The translations under genes and the position numbers were made by a program. DNA of 64,000 nt from Wolfiporia cocos. Lineage: Eukaryota; Basidiomycota; Agaricomycetes; Polyporales; Phaeolaceae. The stretch lies in NCBI GenBank assembly GCA_029448655.1, contig JACCLO010000012.1:2480001-2544000 (forward strand). Direction: 5' to 3'. The notes under the pieces were generated by a model, which saw only the letters and a list, made by a program, of their open reading frames with translations, was not told the origin of the DNA and made no database searches. Shown here in pieces: positions 45,061 to 56,099 of the stretch (position 1 is the stretch's first letter; each line of letters starts with the position of its first letter).

Positions 45061-47730
45061 TCACCTTGAATTTTTTCTATTGCTGATGATGGAACCTTGC
45101 TCGCGCATTGCTGCAGTATGCCTGCTGCAAACAGCGTGCTCTTTAGGCAACTCCTGTGTATCATAGGCTTTGCAAGTAGAATTGACAAATGCATGGAGTG
45201 AATCCCCAAGAGACTCGGTCACACGAGTAAAGACTGTGAAGATATCCTCTGTGTGTAAGCATAGTTTCACAAGGGTGTGCCATGTAGCCAGCTCAAACAG
45301 CAACATGAGGACTACTTCGTTATGCTCTGGTGGCAATAACATATTGAAGACAGGAATGATGCACTACAGCAGGGGTGAGTGAGGAAATACAAATAACGTA
45401 TTTTGTAACACACTTGTAAAATATCTTCAAAGTCCCTTGCAGCCAGCTGCTTCATTGCAGACACATTGTTCGTAAAATGCCGAATTGTGTTGTGGCCAAA
45501 TGTGGGCACAAGGCAGAACCTAGGTTGTCTACTTGAGCATGTTCATACAAAGGCCATAAATTGCCATACCTCTTGTTCAAAATTAAGATCCTGTCTTTGC
45601 CTTCTGCATACAAAATACACAGTAGATGTGTGAATACAGCCTTCCACACACAAAGCTCGAATTCATGCAGAAGGTCAGGCACAAACATTGAGTAGAAGTT
45701 GAAGCCAAACTTTGAAAGTCATTGAGAAAATGCACTCTAGACACCCATGAGCATGTAATTTTTTAAGGTCATCACATCACTCACCCTAGTCCTCACCAGT
45801 GATTTTGGGTCGAGAGTCTTGGTAATCTTCTTGCTATTGAGTGCAAACCCTTTCCTGAATACCGACCTCCTCGCACCATCGATCAGATTCTGAATAGCAA
45901 TACTGTCAACGCGAAGTATATTTCGATCTCCATGTCTGCAGGCATGCCCATCTCAGAAATATCTGCCATTTGTATCAGGCAGCACAGGCAAGGGCATTGA
46001 GCCAGGTAGCAAATGCACACAAGTAATATCCTGTAATATGTGAAAAATCTAGGGAATAGGTGACATAATATACCATTGCCGCATTTTTCTAAAATGCCAT
46101 GTTCATATGCCTTCATGAAGTCTGGATCGAGGATGAGCAGCCATATGGCATTCATGAGCTCACGTTTGCAAAATCGTAGTATGTCGGCAGTTGCAGCTGT
46201 CTCGTAGAGTGATTGATATTTATCTTGGATGAAGTCAGGAAGCTGAGATATGACCACATTAGTAAAATACACGATATACAGAAAAAGCGAATACTTACAG
46301 ATGACACATTGGCAAGGTGATGTGCGCAAAAAGAAGTGGGTTTGTTACATATGTATTTCAATATAAAACCGAGGAACGCGTATATGGGCCACAGAGAAGC
46401 GGAACCAAAGCTGGCAAGGTGAGTGGAATCTGACTATAGCATGATCGGCACAATGGCCACTCCGGTATCCGGAGGATCGTCTGGGTCAGGAGGTTGGGAG
46501 CATATTTTCTCGTACTCCAGGAGCATAGCATCAGAGTTGAACAGCTCTGAGTAAACACGGATGTCGTCCACTTCTGCTGACTCCTCATCAACTGTCCTGT
46601 CAGAAGGATCCTTTGGTCATCTCCAGAACTGCTTGTAAGAGATCCACTAATAAGAGCTTGCCTCAGGTCTCAGCAGACTGTCTTAATAATATCCAGAAGG
46701 CTACAATGGTACACATCCAGAACCTCCAGTTGTGGCGCTTCACTCTTGTCGGCCCATTTCTCCTTCTCTTTTGGCAGTCTGACCGTGACAGAGCTTTTAT
46801 TCCATCCATCTGCAGCGGAAAATTCTGGGTCACTGGTTTCTGAGGATTCAACCTGTTCCCATTCTTGTCCAACATTCAGCCCTCTCAAGTCAGACAGCTC
46901 AAAATCAGGAGCAAATAGGGCATCATCTAGAAGGCTCTGTGACTTACTCCTTGACATGGCACCAGATGAATTGAGATCCCACTTCATGAACCTATACACA
47001 GAGGAGTTCGAGATTGGATTGTGCACATCGCACACATTTGGGGGACCTGCATGTTGCACAGATAATGCGGCACCGTGGTTTGGATTCTGAAGTGCAGGAG
47101 AGTCGCACAAGCTGCTCAGTGACAATGCATCTGGGGGAGTATGCTTTGGGGTTGCAGAATATCACTGGAAGATACCAAACCTGTCAGGTGTTGTACCGTA
47201 GCATAAGGATGGACTTGACGAGTCTACAGTGCTATTTTCTGGAGTTGTTGAAGTAGAATCCGGGACATTCGTGTGAGTAGGGGATGTGGGTGGGGAAATT
47301 TCTAGTCGAGTAACTGCTCCAGGCATCTGCAGAGCCATGCCCTCCTTGGTTGTGGCCATGCAATCGACTAGATAGGTGGGTCTTCGACGTTTTCGCCCTG
47401 TCCTACATGTAGAGTATACGAAGGTATCATTTGTGGTAGACAAAGATACTTCTGGCATCTGTATGAGAGTTAGTTGTGTGTGTCATTAATTGGTTAACAA
47501 ACCTCAGATATCTCCTCCTCAAACCTTATCTCTTCGTGCAGTGCCAGTACACCTCCACCATCCTTGGTTCTCGGCAACTTTCTTTGAGTCACATCTTTTT
47601 ATCGCATTTGCCACTTTTTGGTGGCATCCTTGAGGACTCTACCACTTTTTGGGCACTTGCCTTGGTGTCTCTCAAGACCATGCTTGTCATAGAAGTCTTC
47701 TCTGCCACAGTCAATGCAATGTAGAGCCAT
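45061..47730 (-). pseudogene. Plavaka-type transposase, decayed
   Basis: Read from right to left, the relic has a zinc-finger start (MALHCIDCGREDFYDKHGLE with C-x2-C...H-x4-C spacing), a basic block GRKRRRPTYLVDC, ISNSSVYRFMKWDLNSSGAM with SKSQSLLDD, the stretch LPKEKEKWADKS, then VPDLLHEFELCVWKAVFTHL, ILNKRYG, PTFGHNTIRHF, NVSAMKQLAARDFEDILQ and LLFELATWHTLVKLCLHTED. The order matches, from memory, the Plavaka transposase of basidiomycetes (LMHEFELGVWKALFIHLIR... FGRDTIRRF... KKLAARDFEDLLQ... WHALAKLRLHTE). Stops, frameshifts and missing segments between the blocks show it is inactive, although some gaps could be introns. It has no visible terminal repeats of its own. Confidence 0.75.
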
Positions 47731-48064
47731 GTATAGAAAGATAGTCCAGAAAACAAGGTGCATAATTGAGTAAAGGGTCGTGGATAGCTGCAAGCACCAG
47801 ATGCCACAGATGCATCAAGCACACATTTCTTCTTGAGTTATCCACTTTCCTGTGTGCATGTACAATGGCTTCACAACTCCCTAACAACTCCCTCTCATAT
47901 CCAGTTGCTTTTTCCGCATTCCAACCTTAACTTGTCACTGAGAGTATCTGACTATAAGAGATAGCATCTGACCGCATCTCGGAATGCCCGACGGAATGCT
48001 AACTGACCGGAATGCCCAATGGAAGAAGCTACCAGGGCTTCCTCATGTGCATCTACATGTTCCT
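47731..48064. other. flank between transposase relic and solo LTR
   Basis: No gene seen. It ends in CATCTACATG, a phrase that also recurs at about 49265 and 49320. Confidence 0.4.
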
Positions 48065-48747
48065 TGTTACGGTTATTTCGATTTTTCGGATGCTGGCAGA
48101 ACTCACCATTAGGTGAATACAGTACAGGGACTTGTTGCGCAACCAACCCCCCTGGCTACTCATGATTCTACTGGGCACATCCCCAGTTGTACTAGCATAT
48201 AGGGCACATTTCACCTTTGGCAGATCCAACTCTGCCCTTGTTTCATAGTTATCATTTGTTAGCTAATAGATGGCATTCAACCACCATCATCATTCCTATC
48301 TATCATTTCGGATATATCACTACATACCTATCAAATGTTTCATACTATAGCATAGATAGTATCGGTGACATCTGGGATGGACTTGACCCCTGGAACTTAA
48401 TGTAGTATATAAACTCATGTACTTACTGTCGAGGCTCTTCAGCTCGACCTTGTTGTACAAACAAGAAGTCTTATACTCGTTCTCAAACATAGGAAACTAC
48501 GCTCAGTATTCTCTCAAGCAACCCGAACAACTAAGTCCTCGAAGTGCACACTGACTTCTCGGACTTAGGCAAGTCTTATATTATATCCTCTAACGCATAT
48601 TGGATATTGAGCGATCTCCTAGGAACTTCACCTAGGACTTGAAGGTATCTAACGAGCATTTGCCTTGCACACGTCCTTTGGACTATGTGCAGAAGAACGA
48701 TCTATATTCAAGGTGTGAATATACGAACGGGTATTTGACCCGTAACA
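48065..48747 (-). repeat. solo LTR, 683 bp
   Basis: On the minus strand it runs from TGTTACGGGTCAAATACC to AATAACCGTAACA. Perfect 5-bp target duplications TTCCT flank it (48060-48064 and 48748-48752). The flank phrase CTACATGTTCCT occurs without an insertion near 49270, which resembles an empty site. Same family as 41778-42484, opposite orientation. Confidence 0.92.
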
Positions 48748-48782
48748 TTCCTCATCTAGATGCCTTGGCTAGACTACTTTCT

Positions 48783-49720
48783 TGCACATCTCTACCTTTC
48801 TATGTGCATGTGAGAAAGGTGAGTACTTAACTTAACGTCATTGAGCCTTCCTTCGGTCTTGGTCATATCCTGTACATGCTCCTGGTGCAGTAGGTAAGTG
48901 TTACTGCATGCGTCTCTACCTCCTAAGCATAGACATGAATGGTGAGTTCTTATTCCGACATCATTGAGCCTTCCTTCAGTCTCAGTCGTATACTGTCCTT
49001 GAGGCATTGACGGCCAATTTGGACTTTGTAGCAATGGTGATAATGATCCACGAGTCATCTCATCTGTACACCCACACACTGTGCTCACAATAGGTTGATC
49101 ATCTCTTGGAATGCCCAGTGGGGTGCCAAGCAGAAGAAGATGCAAAGACCAATGGAACGCCCAATAAATGAAGACGCGAACACAAGAATTTTCAATTGCA
49201 GATCTTGCGCACCTATCGGTGCCTTAGCTGGACCGTCAAGTCAAGCCAGACTAATTCCTCATGCATATCTACATGTTCCTTGTCATGATCATCAAATTAG
49301 GCTACTTCCTCACGCACATCTACATGTTCCTCATCAAGAACATTCAGCTAGGCTACTTACTCACACGGCTCTATCTCTTCTTGCACAAGGTGAGTACATC
49401 ACCCAACATCATTGAACCTTTTCTCAGTCTTGGTTGTATACTGTACATGCTTCTGGTGCAGCAGGTGAGCATTTCTGTGCATATCTCTACTCTTCTAATC
49501 AAGTATGAGGAAGGTGAGTACTTAACTCGACGTCATCAAGCCTTCCTTTGGTCTCAGTCATGTACTGTACATGCTTCTAGTGTGGTAGGTAAGTAATACT
49601 GTGTGCATCTCTACTCTTCTAATCGAATATGAGGAAGGTGAGTACTTAGCTTAACGTCATTGACCCTTCCTTCGGTCTTGGTTGTATACTGTACACACTT
49701 CTAACATATATGTGAGTAAT
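48783..49720. repeat. tandem array, ~123-127-bp period
   Basis: Five units share GGTGAGTACTTAACT, ACGTCATTGAGCCTTCCTT, GGTCTTGGT and ATACTGTACATGCTTCT. The GGTGAGT positions are about 48811, 48938, 49385, 49507 and 49630. The run is interrupted from about 49010 to 49376 by a related but different segment with two CACATCTACATGTTCCT-like phrases. Each unit carries a good splice-donor consensus (GGTGAGT, and in some GGTAAGT). No protein frame is kept through the array. Confidence 0.75.
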
Positions 49721-50450
49721 TTCTTACCACGCATCCTAATATTTGTCATCAAAGAAATAGACGAGACTCAATTGCTCATGCTAATGAGCGTGCATTCAAA
49801 TCCAACAGCCGATCTTCTGACCATCCGAGATTTATAGCACACAAGAAATATGTATACGAGCCACAGCAGTACACAAGGAGGCAATGCGAGTATGGAAGCA
49901 AAGGGGAGCAGCAATATTTCTTTGGTACAACCATGTAGTCCGAAGTTTAATAGCAGTACACATTTATGGAGCAACAATAGCAGCAACAAGGTCAAACGAT
50001 AGCAGAGAAAGCATCAACGAGAGCAAATTTGAAGCATCATAGCAATAGACGAGGAATAGGATATCATATCTTGCCTGGACGCATTAGAGATCACGTCTGA
50101 TGCGCTTGGTGTTCTTGCATGAACTATCTCCGTCATCAGCAACATTGCGCTTGCACTTGTTAGGGGTAACTTGTCCAGGGGGGCCAACATTGACAAGAGT
50201 TGTGTCCCCATTGACCGGCACATTGCTAGAGGTAGTGGTGTTGCTAGCGTTCGGCTGATTACGCCTCTGAGATCGAGAAAAAAACACGTTCTCAATAACA
50301 ATCAAGTGCAACCATGCAATAGCGAGTACTCACCTGAGAAGCCTTGTTACTGGGATGCAGGTCGGGTATCTTGTCAGGGTCTGGGATATGATGGCTAAAT
50401 GCGCATATATTTCATTGATATTTCAGTTGGCAAAGCGCATTAAAAAATCA

Positions 50451-51002
50451 CTACAAACTGAATCCTTCAGAGATCTGTATTTTGTCCTCCATCATTCCTC
50501 TATCTAATCTGTATGATGCAGAACTGATTTGGTTCAAAGAGTGGAGTAGCAGATTTGCAGTTGTGCAATGCAAATGCCAGGGTGTATAGAGCGAGCACTG
50601 CCGTGTCTCAGTTGGCTGGCCATCCACAATGTGGAAGTTGCCTAATAAGATGGTAGCAACCCAGATAGCTCCAGACACAATCCTCATTGAATCAGATAAA
50701 ATATCGTGAACTATTGGGCCATATAGAGGCATAGTTGTGCCATGATTATAGGAGGTAGGAGGGTTGGTGTAGCACTGCAGATGTCTGATGAGATTCTGCA
50801 TCGACCAGGTGATTCTTTCAAGAGTCATAATAGACTCATCAGAGAAAATTTCTCGAGATGAGAGGTAAAGGTTGGGGTCATAGTTGAATGTGGACATTGT
50901 TCGGGAATGCAGGGCAAGACTTGGAGAAAAAGCAAAACACATAGGGGCAGCGTTGCTCACACGCACCATCACATCAATAGACTTGACAGCGTGCATATTC
51001 AA
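50451..51002 (-). CDS. open reading frame of unknown nature, 183 codons
   Basis: Not recognised. It starts MNMHAVKSIDVMVRVSNAA and has MTLERITWSMQNLIRHLQ and a hydrophobic stretch IVSGAIWVATILLG. The composition is protein-like, but no family comes to mind and it lies among repeats. It could be a transposon-borne fragment or an exon of a lost gene. Confidence 0.22.
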   Translation of the reverse strand: MNMHAVKSIDVMVRVSNAAPMCFAFSPSLALHSRTMSTFNYDPNLYLSSREIFSDESIMTLERITWSMQNLIRHLQCYTNPPTSYNHGTTMPLYGPIVHDILSDSMRIVSGAIWVATILLGNFHIVDGQPTETRQCSLYTPWHLHCTTANLLLHSLNQISSASYRLDRGMMEDKIQISEGFSL

Positions 51003-51598
51003 TTAAAATCGATAGCAATATAAAGATGCACTGTGAGAAATGGACAAGACTCAACTACTCAAGCTCAGGAGTATATCAGCATGATGGTATTATGTTCCCT
51101 AATAATTGGGCAGCCTACATTGTATTCAAAGTGATCATTTGATCACTCACATCATAATCATTTTGTCAACATCGTAATTGAGAAATGGACGAGACTCAAT
51201 TACTCAAGCTCTAAGGCGAGCTAGCACAGTGGTATTATGTCCCTGACTATTTTGAGTGCTCACATAGTAATCAAAGTAATCATTGAATTAATATTGCATT
51301 TGAGAAATGGATGAGACTTAGTTACTCATGCTCAGGGGTGAACTAGTGCAAGGGTGGAATGTCAACTGAGCATGCATAATGATCAAAGTGATTTTGTTAC
51401 TCATACTGTACTGGAGAAATGGACAAGACTCAATTGCTCAAGCTCAGAATTAATTTATTCTCGCTCTGCAGGAAGCACAAGATCAGCAACAGCACAGGGC
51501 CACTTCCTCAACTGCTTGTGCCTTCCTAGACAGCATAAATTATTATCAAAGCAATCATGTAATTGAGACTGTACCGGAGAAATGGACGAGACTCAATT

Positions 51599-51776
51599 TG
51601 TTACGGTTGTAACACGGGACGGAAACTGTGAGACAACGTTACCCGATTAGGCAATGGGGGATGTGCATACATACCGGGAACCACAATCTCGCTTGACCGC
51701 GAGATTACACCCTTTTAGCGAAGGGGGCTAAAGGCCTTGCAGCCCACGTGAGTGGTTCCCATGTACAACTGTAACA
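51599..51776. repeat. short LTR-like element, 178 bp
   Basis: The ends are TGTTACGGTTG and CAACTGTAACA, an 11-bp terminal inversion with one mismatch. Perfect 5-bp target duplications CAATT lie at 51594-51598 and 51777-51781. The empty site GACTCAATTGCTCAAG exists at about 52914. Inside are a hairpin AATCTCGC/GCGAGATT and an inverted pair GGGAACCAC/GTGGTTCCC. TG...CA ends with 5-bp duplications favour a solo LTR of a small family; a MITE is the alternative. Confidence 0.8.
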
Positions 51777-54001
51777 CAATTGCTCAAGCGTGAGCGCACA
51801 TTGACCAAATGTGTAACCCTAACTACTATTGAAACTCAGATAAACCCCAGACCTTTGTCTGGGTGGCTGAAGTGGCTGAAGTGGCTGAAGCAGATTTCGA
51901 CATCATTCGACTTGTGCAACCCACAGCTACAGCAACACATTGTCAAAAATTCTGAAGCTCCAGTCACATACAGTGTAGGATCCACTGTATACTTAAGTGC
52001 TGTGATTATGATTGTATTGTTGTTCCTTGGTGAGTGGTGTAGGAAAATATCGAGAAAGTCAGTGCCAAAACAGACATGCGGTCGTAGAACATGTGCTACG
52101 TGAGATCTGTACGGCTACATGGTGTATAAATATACACATATTATTTCAATACAATGAAGAAGATCATACTATTATAGTGCCCGCCCAATTATGCTTGTTA
52201 ATATTATGTGCCTATTCAAAGATTGGTATGTGTTTTAGACACCACCCGATGGAACACCCCACCATTCACTGAGAGTCAATCCTTAAATCATGAAATATTC
52301 CGATACATAGCTCATATAATGTAGTATATTGTGCAATAGCAAAAGGTACAGATAATACGGATTGGACTCTACCACTTTGCAACCTTGGAGACACTGTGAC
52401 ATTGTAGTGCATGGTATTTACGGTGGTAGATACGCTATCTTATGCATTCATATTCTCAGAATCATGTTTCTCCACTGATCTGTATACTTTTTAAACATTA
52501 TCTTGACCACAAATCTCATCTAATTGATTGACAGTAGCATGTCTATGACATTTAGCTGCCATGTGGAACACTCACAGACTTCAAATTCAAGGAGAGACCT
52601 TGTATTGCTTCAATAGTAACTTGCTCAATAGCTCTAGCAATTTAGAGTCGTCAAATGCTAAGGACCAAGCTCAGAATCAAGTGGGAGGTCAGAGGTGCCA
52701 TAGGAGGAACCAGCCACCAACACATCAGGATGCATAGCATCACAGATGTGACACCACCTGGTCACATCTTCAGATTTGTGCCTCACTCTGCAGGAAGCAC
52801 AAGATCAGAGCTGGTGCAGGGCCACTTCCTCAACTGCTCACACATTCCTAGATAGCACAAATTATTATCAAAGCAATCATGCAATTGAGACCATATCTGA
52901 GAAATGGACGAGACTCAATTGCTCAAGCTCAGAGTTAATTTAGTCTCACTCTGCAGGAAGCACAAGATCAGCAACAGTGCAGGGCCACTTCCTCAACTCC
53001 TCATGCCTTCTACAGTTCAGCAGACTCTATGCCATTATTATGTTTGCAAAAGTAGAGCTTGATTTATGCTGAAGCGTGTCACAGATTTATCTGGGGCTTA
53101 CAGCATTTTTCCTACGATTATAGCAATTTACCTGGGATTTATACGTCTAACTACAAGTTATCTACGGGTTAACTCCCATTGCCACCCCGACAAGCTCTTA
53201 ACTGGGCTTATCAACCACATGACTAGCTTACGTAACGCTACGGTACAACCACGTCCAATAGCAACACTACAGCATACGTCATAGGTCTCGCCCGTCAGAG
53301 CAAGACCAGCCACGTCATAGATCGTAGATCATAATGATAGGCCGAGCGCGGCACGCTCGCATAATAATGTCCACAAGTACAAACAGTGCCTCGCGGCCTT
53401 GTACTATTGGGTCGGCCTTCCCGGCTTCCCATCGCCATAAGATCCTAGATCACAATGGCACCTCAGGCGCGCCACGCCTTCGCATAATAATGGCAACACG
53501 GCCAAATAGCACTATATTAGCATCAAGGCAATATCGCTATAGGCTCGGCCTTCTCGGCCATCCCACGGACTCGGCGTTCTCCAAGTCCCGGGCTTCTGCC
53601 ATCACGGCGTTGCCCAAACACCGGCCCTCGCCTCACGGCTAAGACCACCATATGTTCCGGTAACCTTCCGGACCGGACATATCACATGCTACGGTGCCTG
53701 CTGGCCCAATAGCATTACGACCTCGGCGTTCCGCCTTGGTCAGCACACGATGACCGGCCAATCGCCATTATACCTCACGGTATCCGGCAACCGGCATCCC
53801 TTATACCCGGGCTGCGCCCGTCTTCACATGTCCATCTAACGATGAGACCACACGCTCTCTCTTTACCATTGGCCCGGCCATTACCGGCGGGTCACGGCCT
53901 TTGTAGAGTAGTCGTACCACTTGGTCGCCCTTATGGCAACCAAGCCCACACTCCTTATCGGGCATGCACTATACAGTAGCACATGACCCGTTATATTTGT
54001 G

Positions 54002-54009
54002 TATATAAG
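54002..54009 (+). promoter_or_regulatory. TATA box in the 5' LTR
   Basis: TATATAAG predicts transcription start about 25-35 nt downstream, near 54027-54037. The same element lies at 58973-58980 in the 3' LTR. Confidence 0.7.
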
Positions 54010-54033
54010 TAGGGCCTTGACGGCCTATAACCT

Positions 54034-54046
54034 TAGTTCTATTCTT
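54034..54046 (+). promoter_or_regulatory. predicted self-primer at the RNA 5' end
   Basis: TAGTTCTATTCTT lies 32 nt downstream of the start of the TATA box and is the exact complement of the 13 nt at 54172-54184. In Tf1 the first 11 nt of the RNA act as primer after cleavage; the geometry here is the same. Confidence 0.7.
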
Positions 54047-54068
54047 CTCGGCGTACGCCGTAGAAGAA
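54042..54068 (+). promoter_or_regulatory. hairpin next to the self-primer
   Basis: TTCTTCT-CGGCG-TA-CGCCG-T-AGAAGAA forms a 12-bp stem with one bulged T. It overlaps the 3' end of the primer segment, as the U5 stem near the cleavage site does in Tf1. Confidence 0.65.
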
Positions 54069-54171
54069 CCTTCCACCTACTATAGCGTCTGATAACCTCT
54101 TCCTCACTGAGTCGCCTTAGTTCATCGCAAGGATACTGGCTTGGTGAGTCCCACAGAGCCATCTGTGTCAT

Positions 54172-54184
54172 AAGAATAGAACTA
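54172..54184 (+). promoter_or_regulatory. primer-binding site complementary to the element's own RNA
   Basis: AAGAATAGAACTA begins one base after the end of the 5' LTR and pairs perfectly over 13 nt with 54034-54046. No match to a tRNA 3' end is apparent. Confidence 0.75.
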
Positions 54185-56099
54185 CCTACCCCCCTGCGCC
54201 TCCTTAACTGGTGGCGCCTGGGTTTTTCCTCCAACAGGTGTCTGAGATAGCGCAGGGGCCGCTACTCTCCTGCAAAGGGGATGTATGCTCCGTGGTTGTG
54301 GATATGGGATACATCGGCGGCGGGCTTAGCGGCCTGCTGCCACCCAGTGGGGCGCTGCTTGCCTAATCAGCAGCATGCGTCCTGCGAACCCGGACTCCAG
54401 GGTTAAGGAGAGACGGCTGCTTCCTGGCAAGGTTGCGGCTGTCAGCGGTTGAGACCCGCCTATTGGGAAAAGGGGACCGTCTGCCTGTGTGCGCGCAGCC
54501 CCCTGTCTTGGCAAGCCCTGTTCAGGGCCCCAACACTACCAGTAGGATCCCCATAGGGATATGCGCTTCGGCGTATTCCCTTAGTTGGGTGTGGGAATCT
54601 TCCAAAGCCGCCCCCCAGGCGTAAGGGGCCCGCTTGGGATCTCCTTTGGGGAATCCAAGTGGTGAGGCGGTGAGACTCGCAAGGTCAAACCGGCCGAGGT
54701 CACTCGCGGTAGCCAATAGCGTAAGTCCTACGGGCAGCTCGGCGTGCGAGCCTGGGTTAAACCGAGTTGGGGCCCCACCGGAAGCATGCGGCGTTGCCCA
54801 CCATCTTTGATGTGTGGAGCGCTCGTGAATGCGCGATCTTAGATCGACGGATGGTTTTTTAGCCCTGATGTGACACCCAGGTGGCTATAGATGGCAAGCC
54901 TTACCACTAAAGCGTGGACCGGTCGCGGTGTAATACTGCGACCACTTTCCAGCTCATCTCCGCGAGGAAATGGGCTGTGTATCCTATTCCCAACCATGTG
55001 ACCCAGCCTGTCAAATGCTGGCAGTCACCGACTCTCTCGCTAGGAGGAAGTCGCGCGCTTCGATGAAGACACCTGTCGGCTAACTTCCGCGCGGCGTCCT
55101 GACAAGGGTGCCCCTAACCATGCCCCCGTTCTTCTTGTGTTAGACATGACCACTCAGCGTTGATTGCTGATGACGAGCTCTCTTTCAGGTACCCTGGTAT
55201 CCCAGTCAATAAAGTAGATAAATATGTAGTTTTAGTGGCGGCTCCTAGTAGCTTACTTACTTTGTAAAGTAGCTTAGAAACCGTCCAATAGCATCTGTAT
55301 TCGCCTCTGGAAATCCTGCGTCGCCTGCTGGTTCCCAGGTTATCTAGCCTGGTTAAGGTCGCTTACGTACATAAAAAGCAACCTTTACGTCTTACGGGTA
55401 CACTTAGTCAATCGAAGAACGATACTAGTACCTGTTCCCTTAGACGTAGGATCGCGTACGCTTGGCAAATATATGCTTATAACTATTATTACTATTGGAA
55501 TGCCTAAGTACCAAGTCGATTAGGATTCACTTAATCCGTCGGCGCCCGTTTGACTTCGGTCTTCGCTCCTGAAAAGGGGATTCGGGTTATTTGAGCATCT
55601 GTCATCTGGTCACATGTCATAAGAACCTTTGAACGGGGGCACCCCTTCCGGTAATGGAATTCCTGAAAAGGAAATTACCATCCGTTTGGGAAGAGACGTC
55701 TGACAAGCGTCTATAAATAATTGGGTACAGCGCTGTTTCCACCAGCCACCCACGTACAAACAGATCGCAACAAGATTACTCCATTGAATCTTGCAATCTG
55801 GGTTAGAGGAAAGGAAAACAAGGGACACACGCTATTGATACGCGTTCCCTTGAAGTGTAGCGGAGGCCGCAAGGCTTCTAGAATCACACTACATTCGGCA
55901 TTCTCGCACAATCGCCGAATCTACACCGGTTTCCACACCGGTTCCCCCCTGTATTGAAATCGACAATTTCGCACGCCACTCGCAAAATTCGTCACGAGGC
56001 TCGCTACCTCACTTTTGATTTCACTTCGATTCAACTTTTCTCTGTGGGGAGAATAACCGAATTCGAAAAATACACACTAGCAATTCAATGCGATCGTCC

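Larger units (their letters stand above)
49752..52935. repeat. interspersed short-repeat region with a GAGAAATGGACGAGACTCAA unit
   Basis: The phrase GAGAAATGGACGAGACTCAA followed by TTGCTCAAGCTC recurs at about 51035, 51180, 51302, 51414, 51577 and 52899, with a weaker copy near 49752; within 51.0-51.6 kb the spacing is about 110-160 bp. A second unit starting CTCTGCAGGAAGCACAAGAT and running through GGGCCACTTCCTCAACT occurs at about 51464, 52786 and 52948. The arrangement looks like a decayed satellite. A short LTR-like element is inserted in one copy (51599). Confidence 0.7.
53077..54170 (+). repeat. 5' LTR of the 6.1-kb element
   Basis: It has TATATAAG at 54002-54009, so U3 is about 950 bp, R starts near 54031 and U5 ends at 54170. 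It contains many short CGGCC and ACCGG palindromes. Confidence 0.95.

Noticed and set aside
48783..49720. CRISPR-like array
   Set aside because: Units of ~123 bp are degenerate along their whole length, with no alternation of constant repeat and unique spacer, and the host is a eukaryote.
54205..54230. TGGTGGCGCCTGGG as a tRNA-type primer-binding site
   Set aside because: It lies about 40 bp inside the element, whereas primer sites adjoin the LTR, and the 13-nt self-complement at 54172 fits far better.
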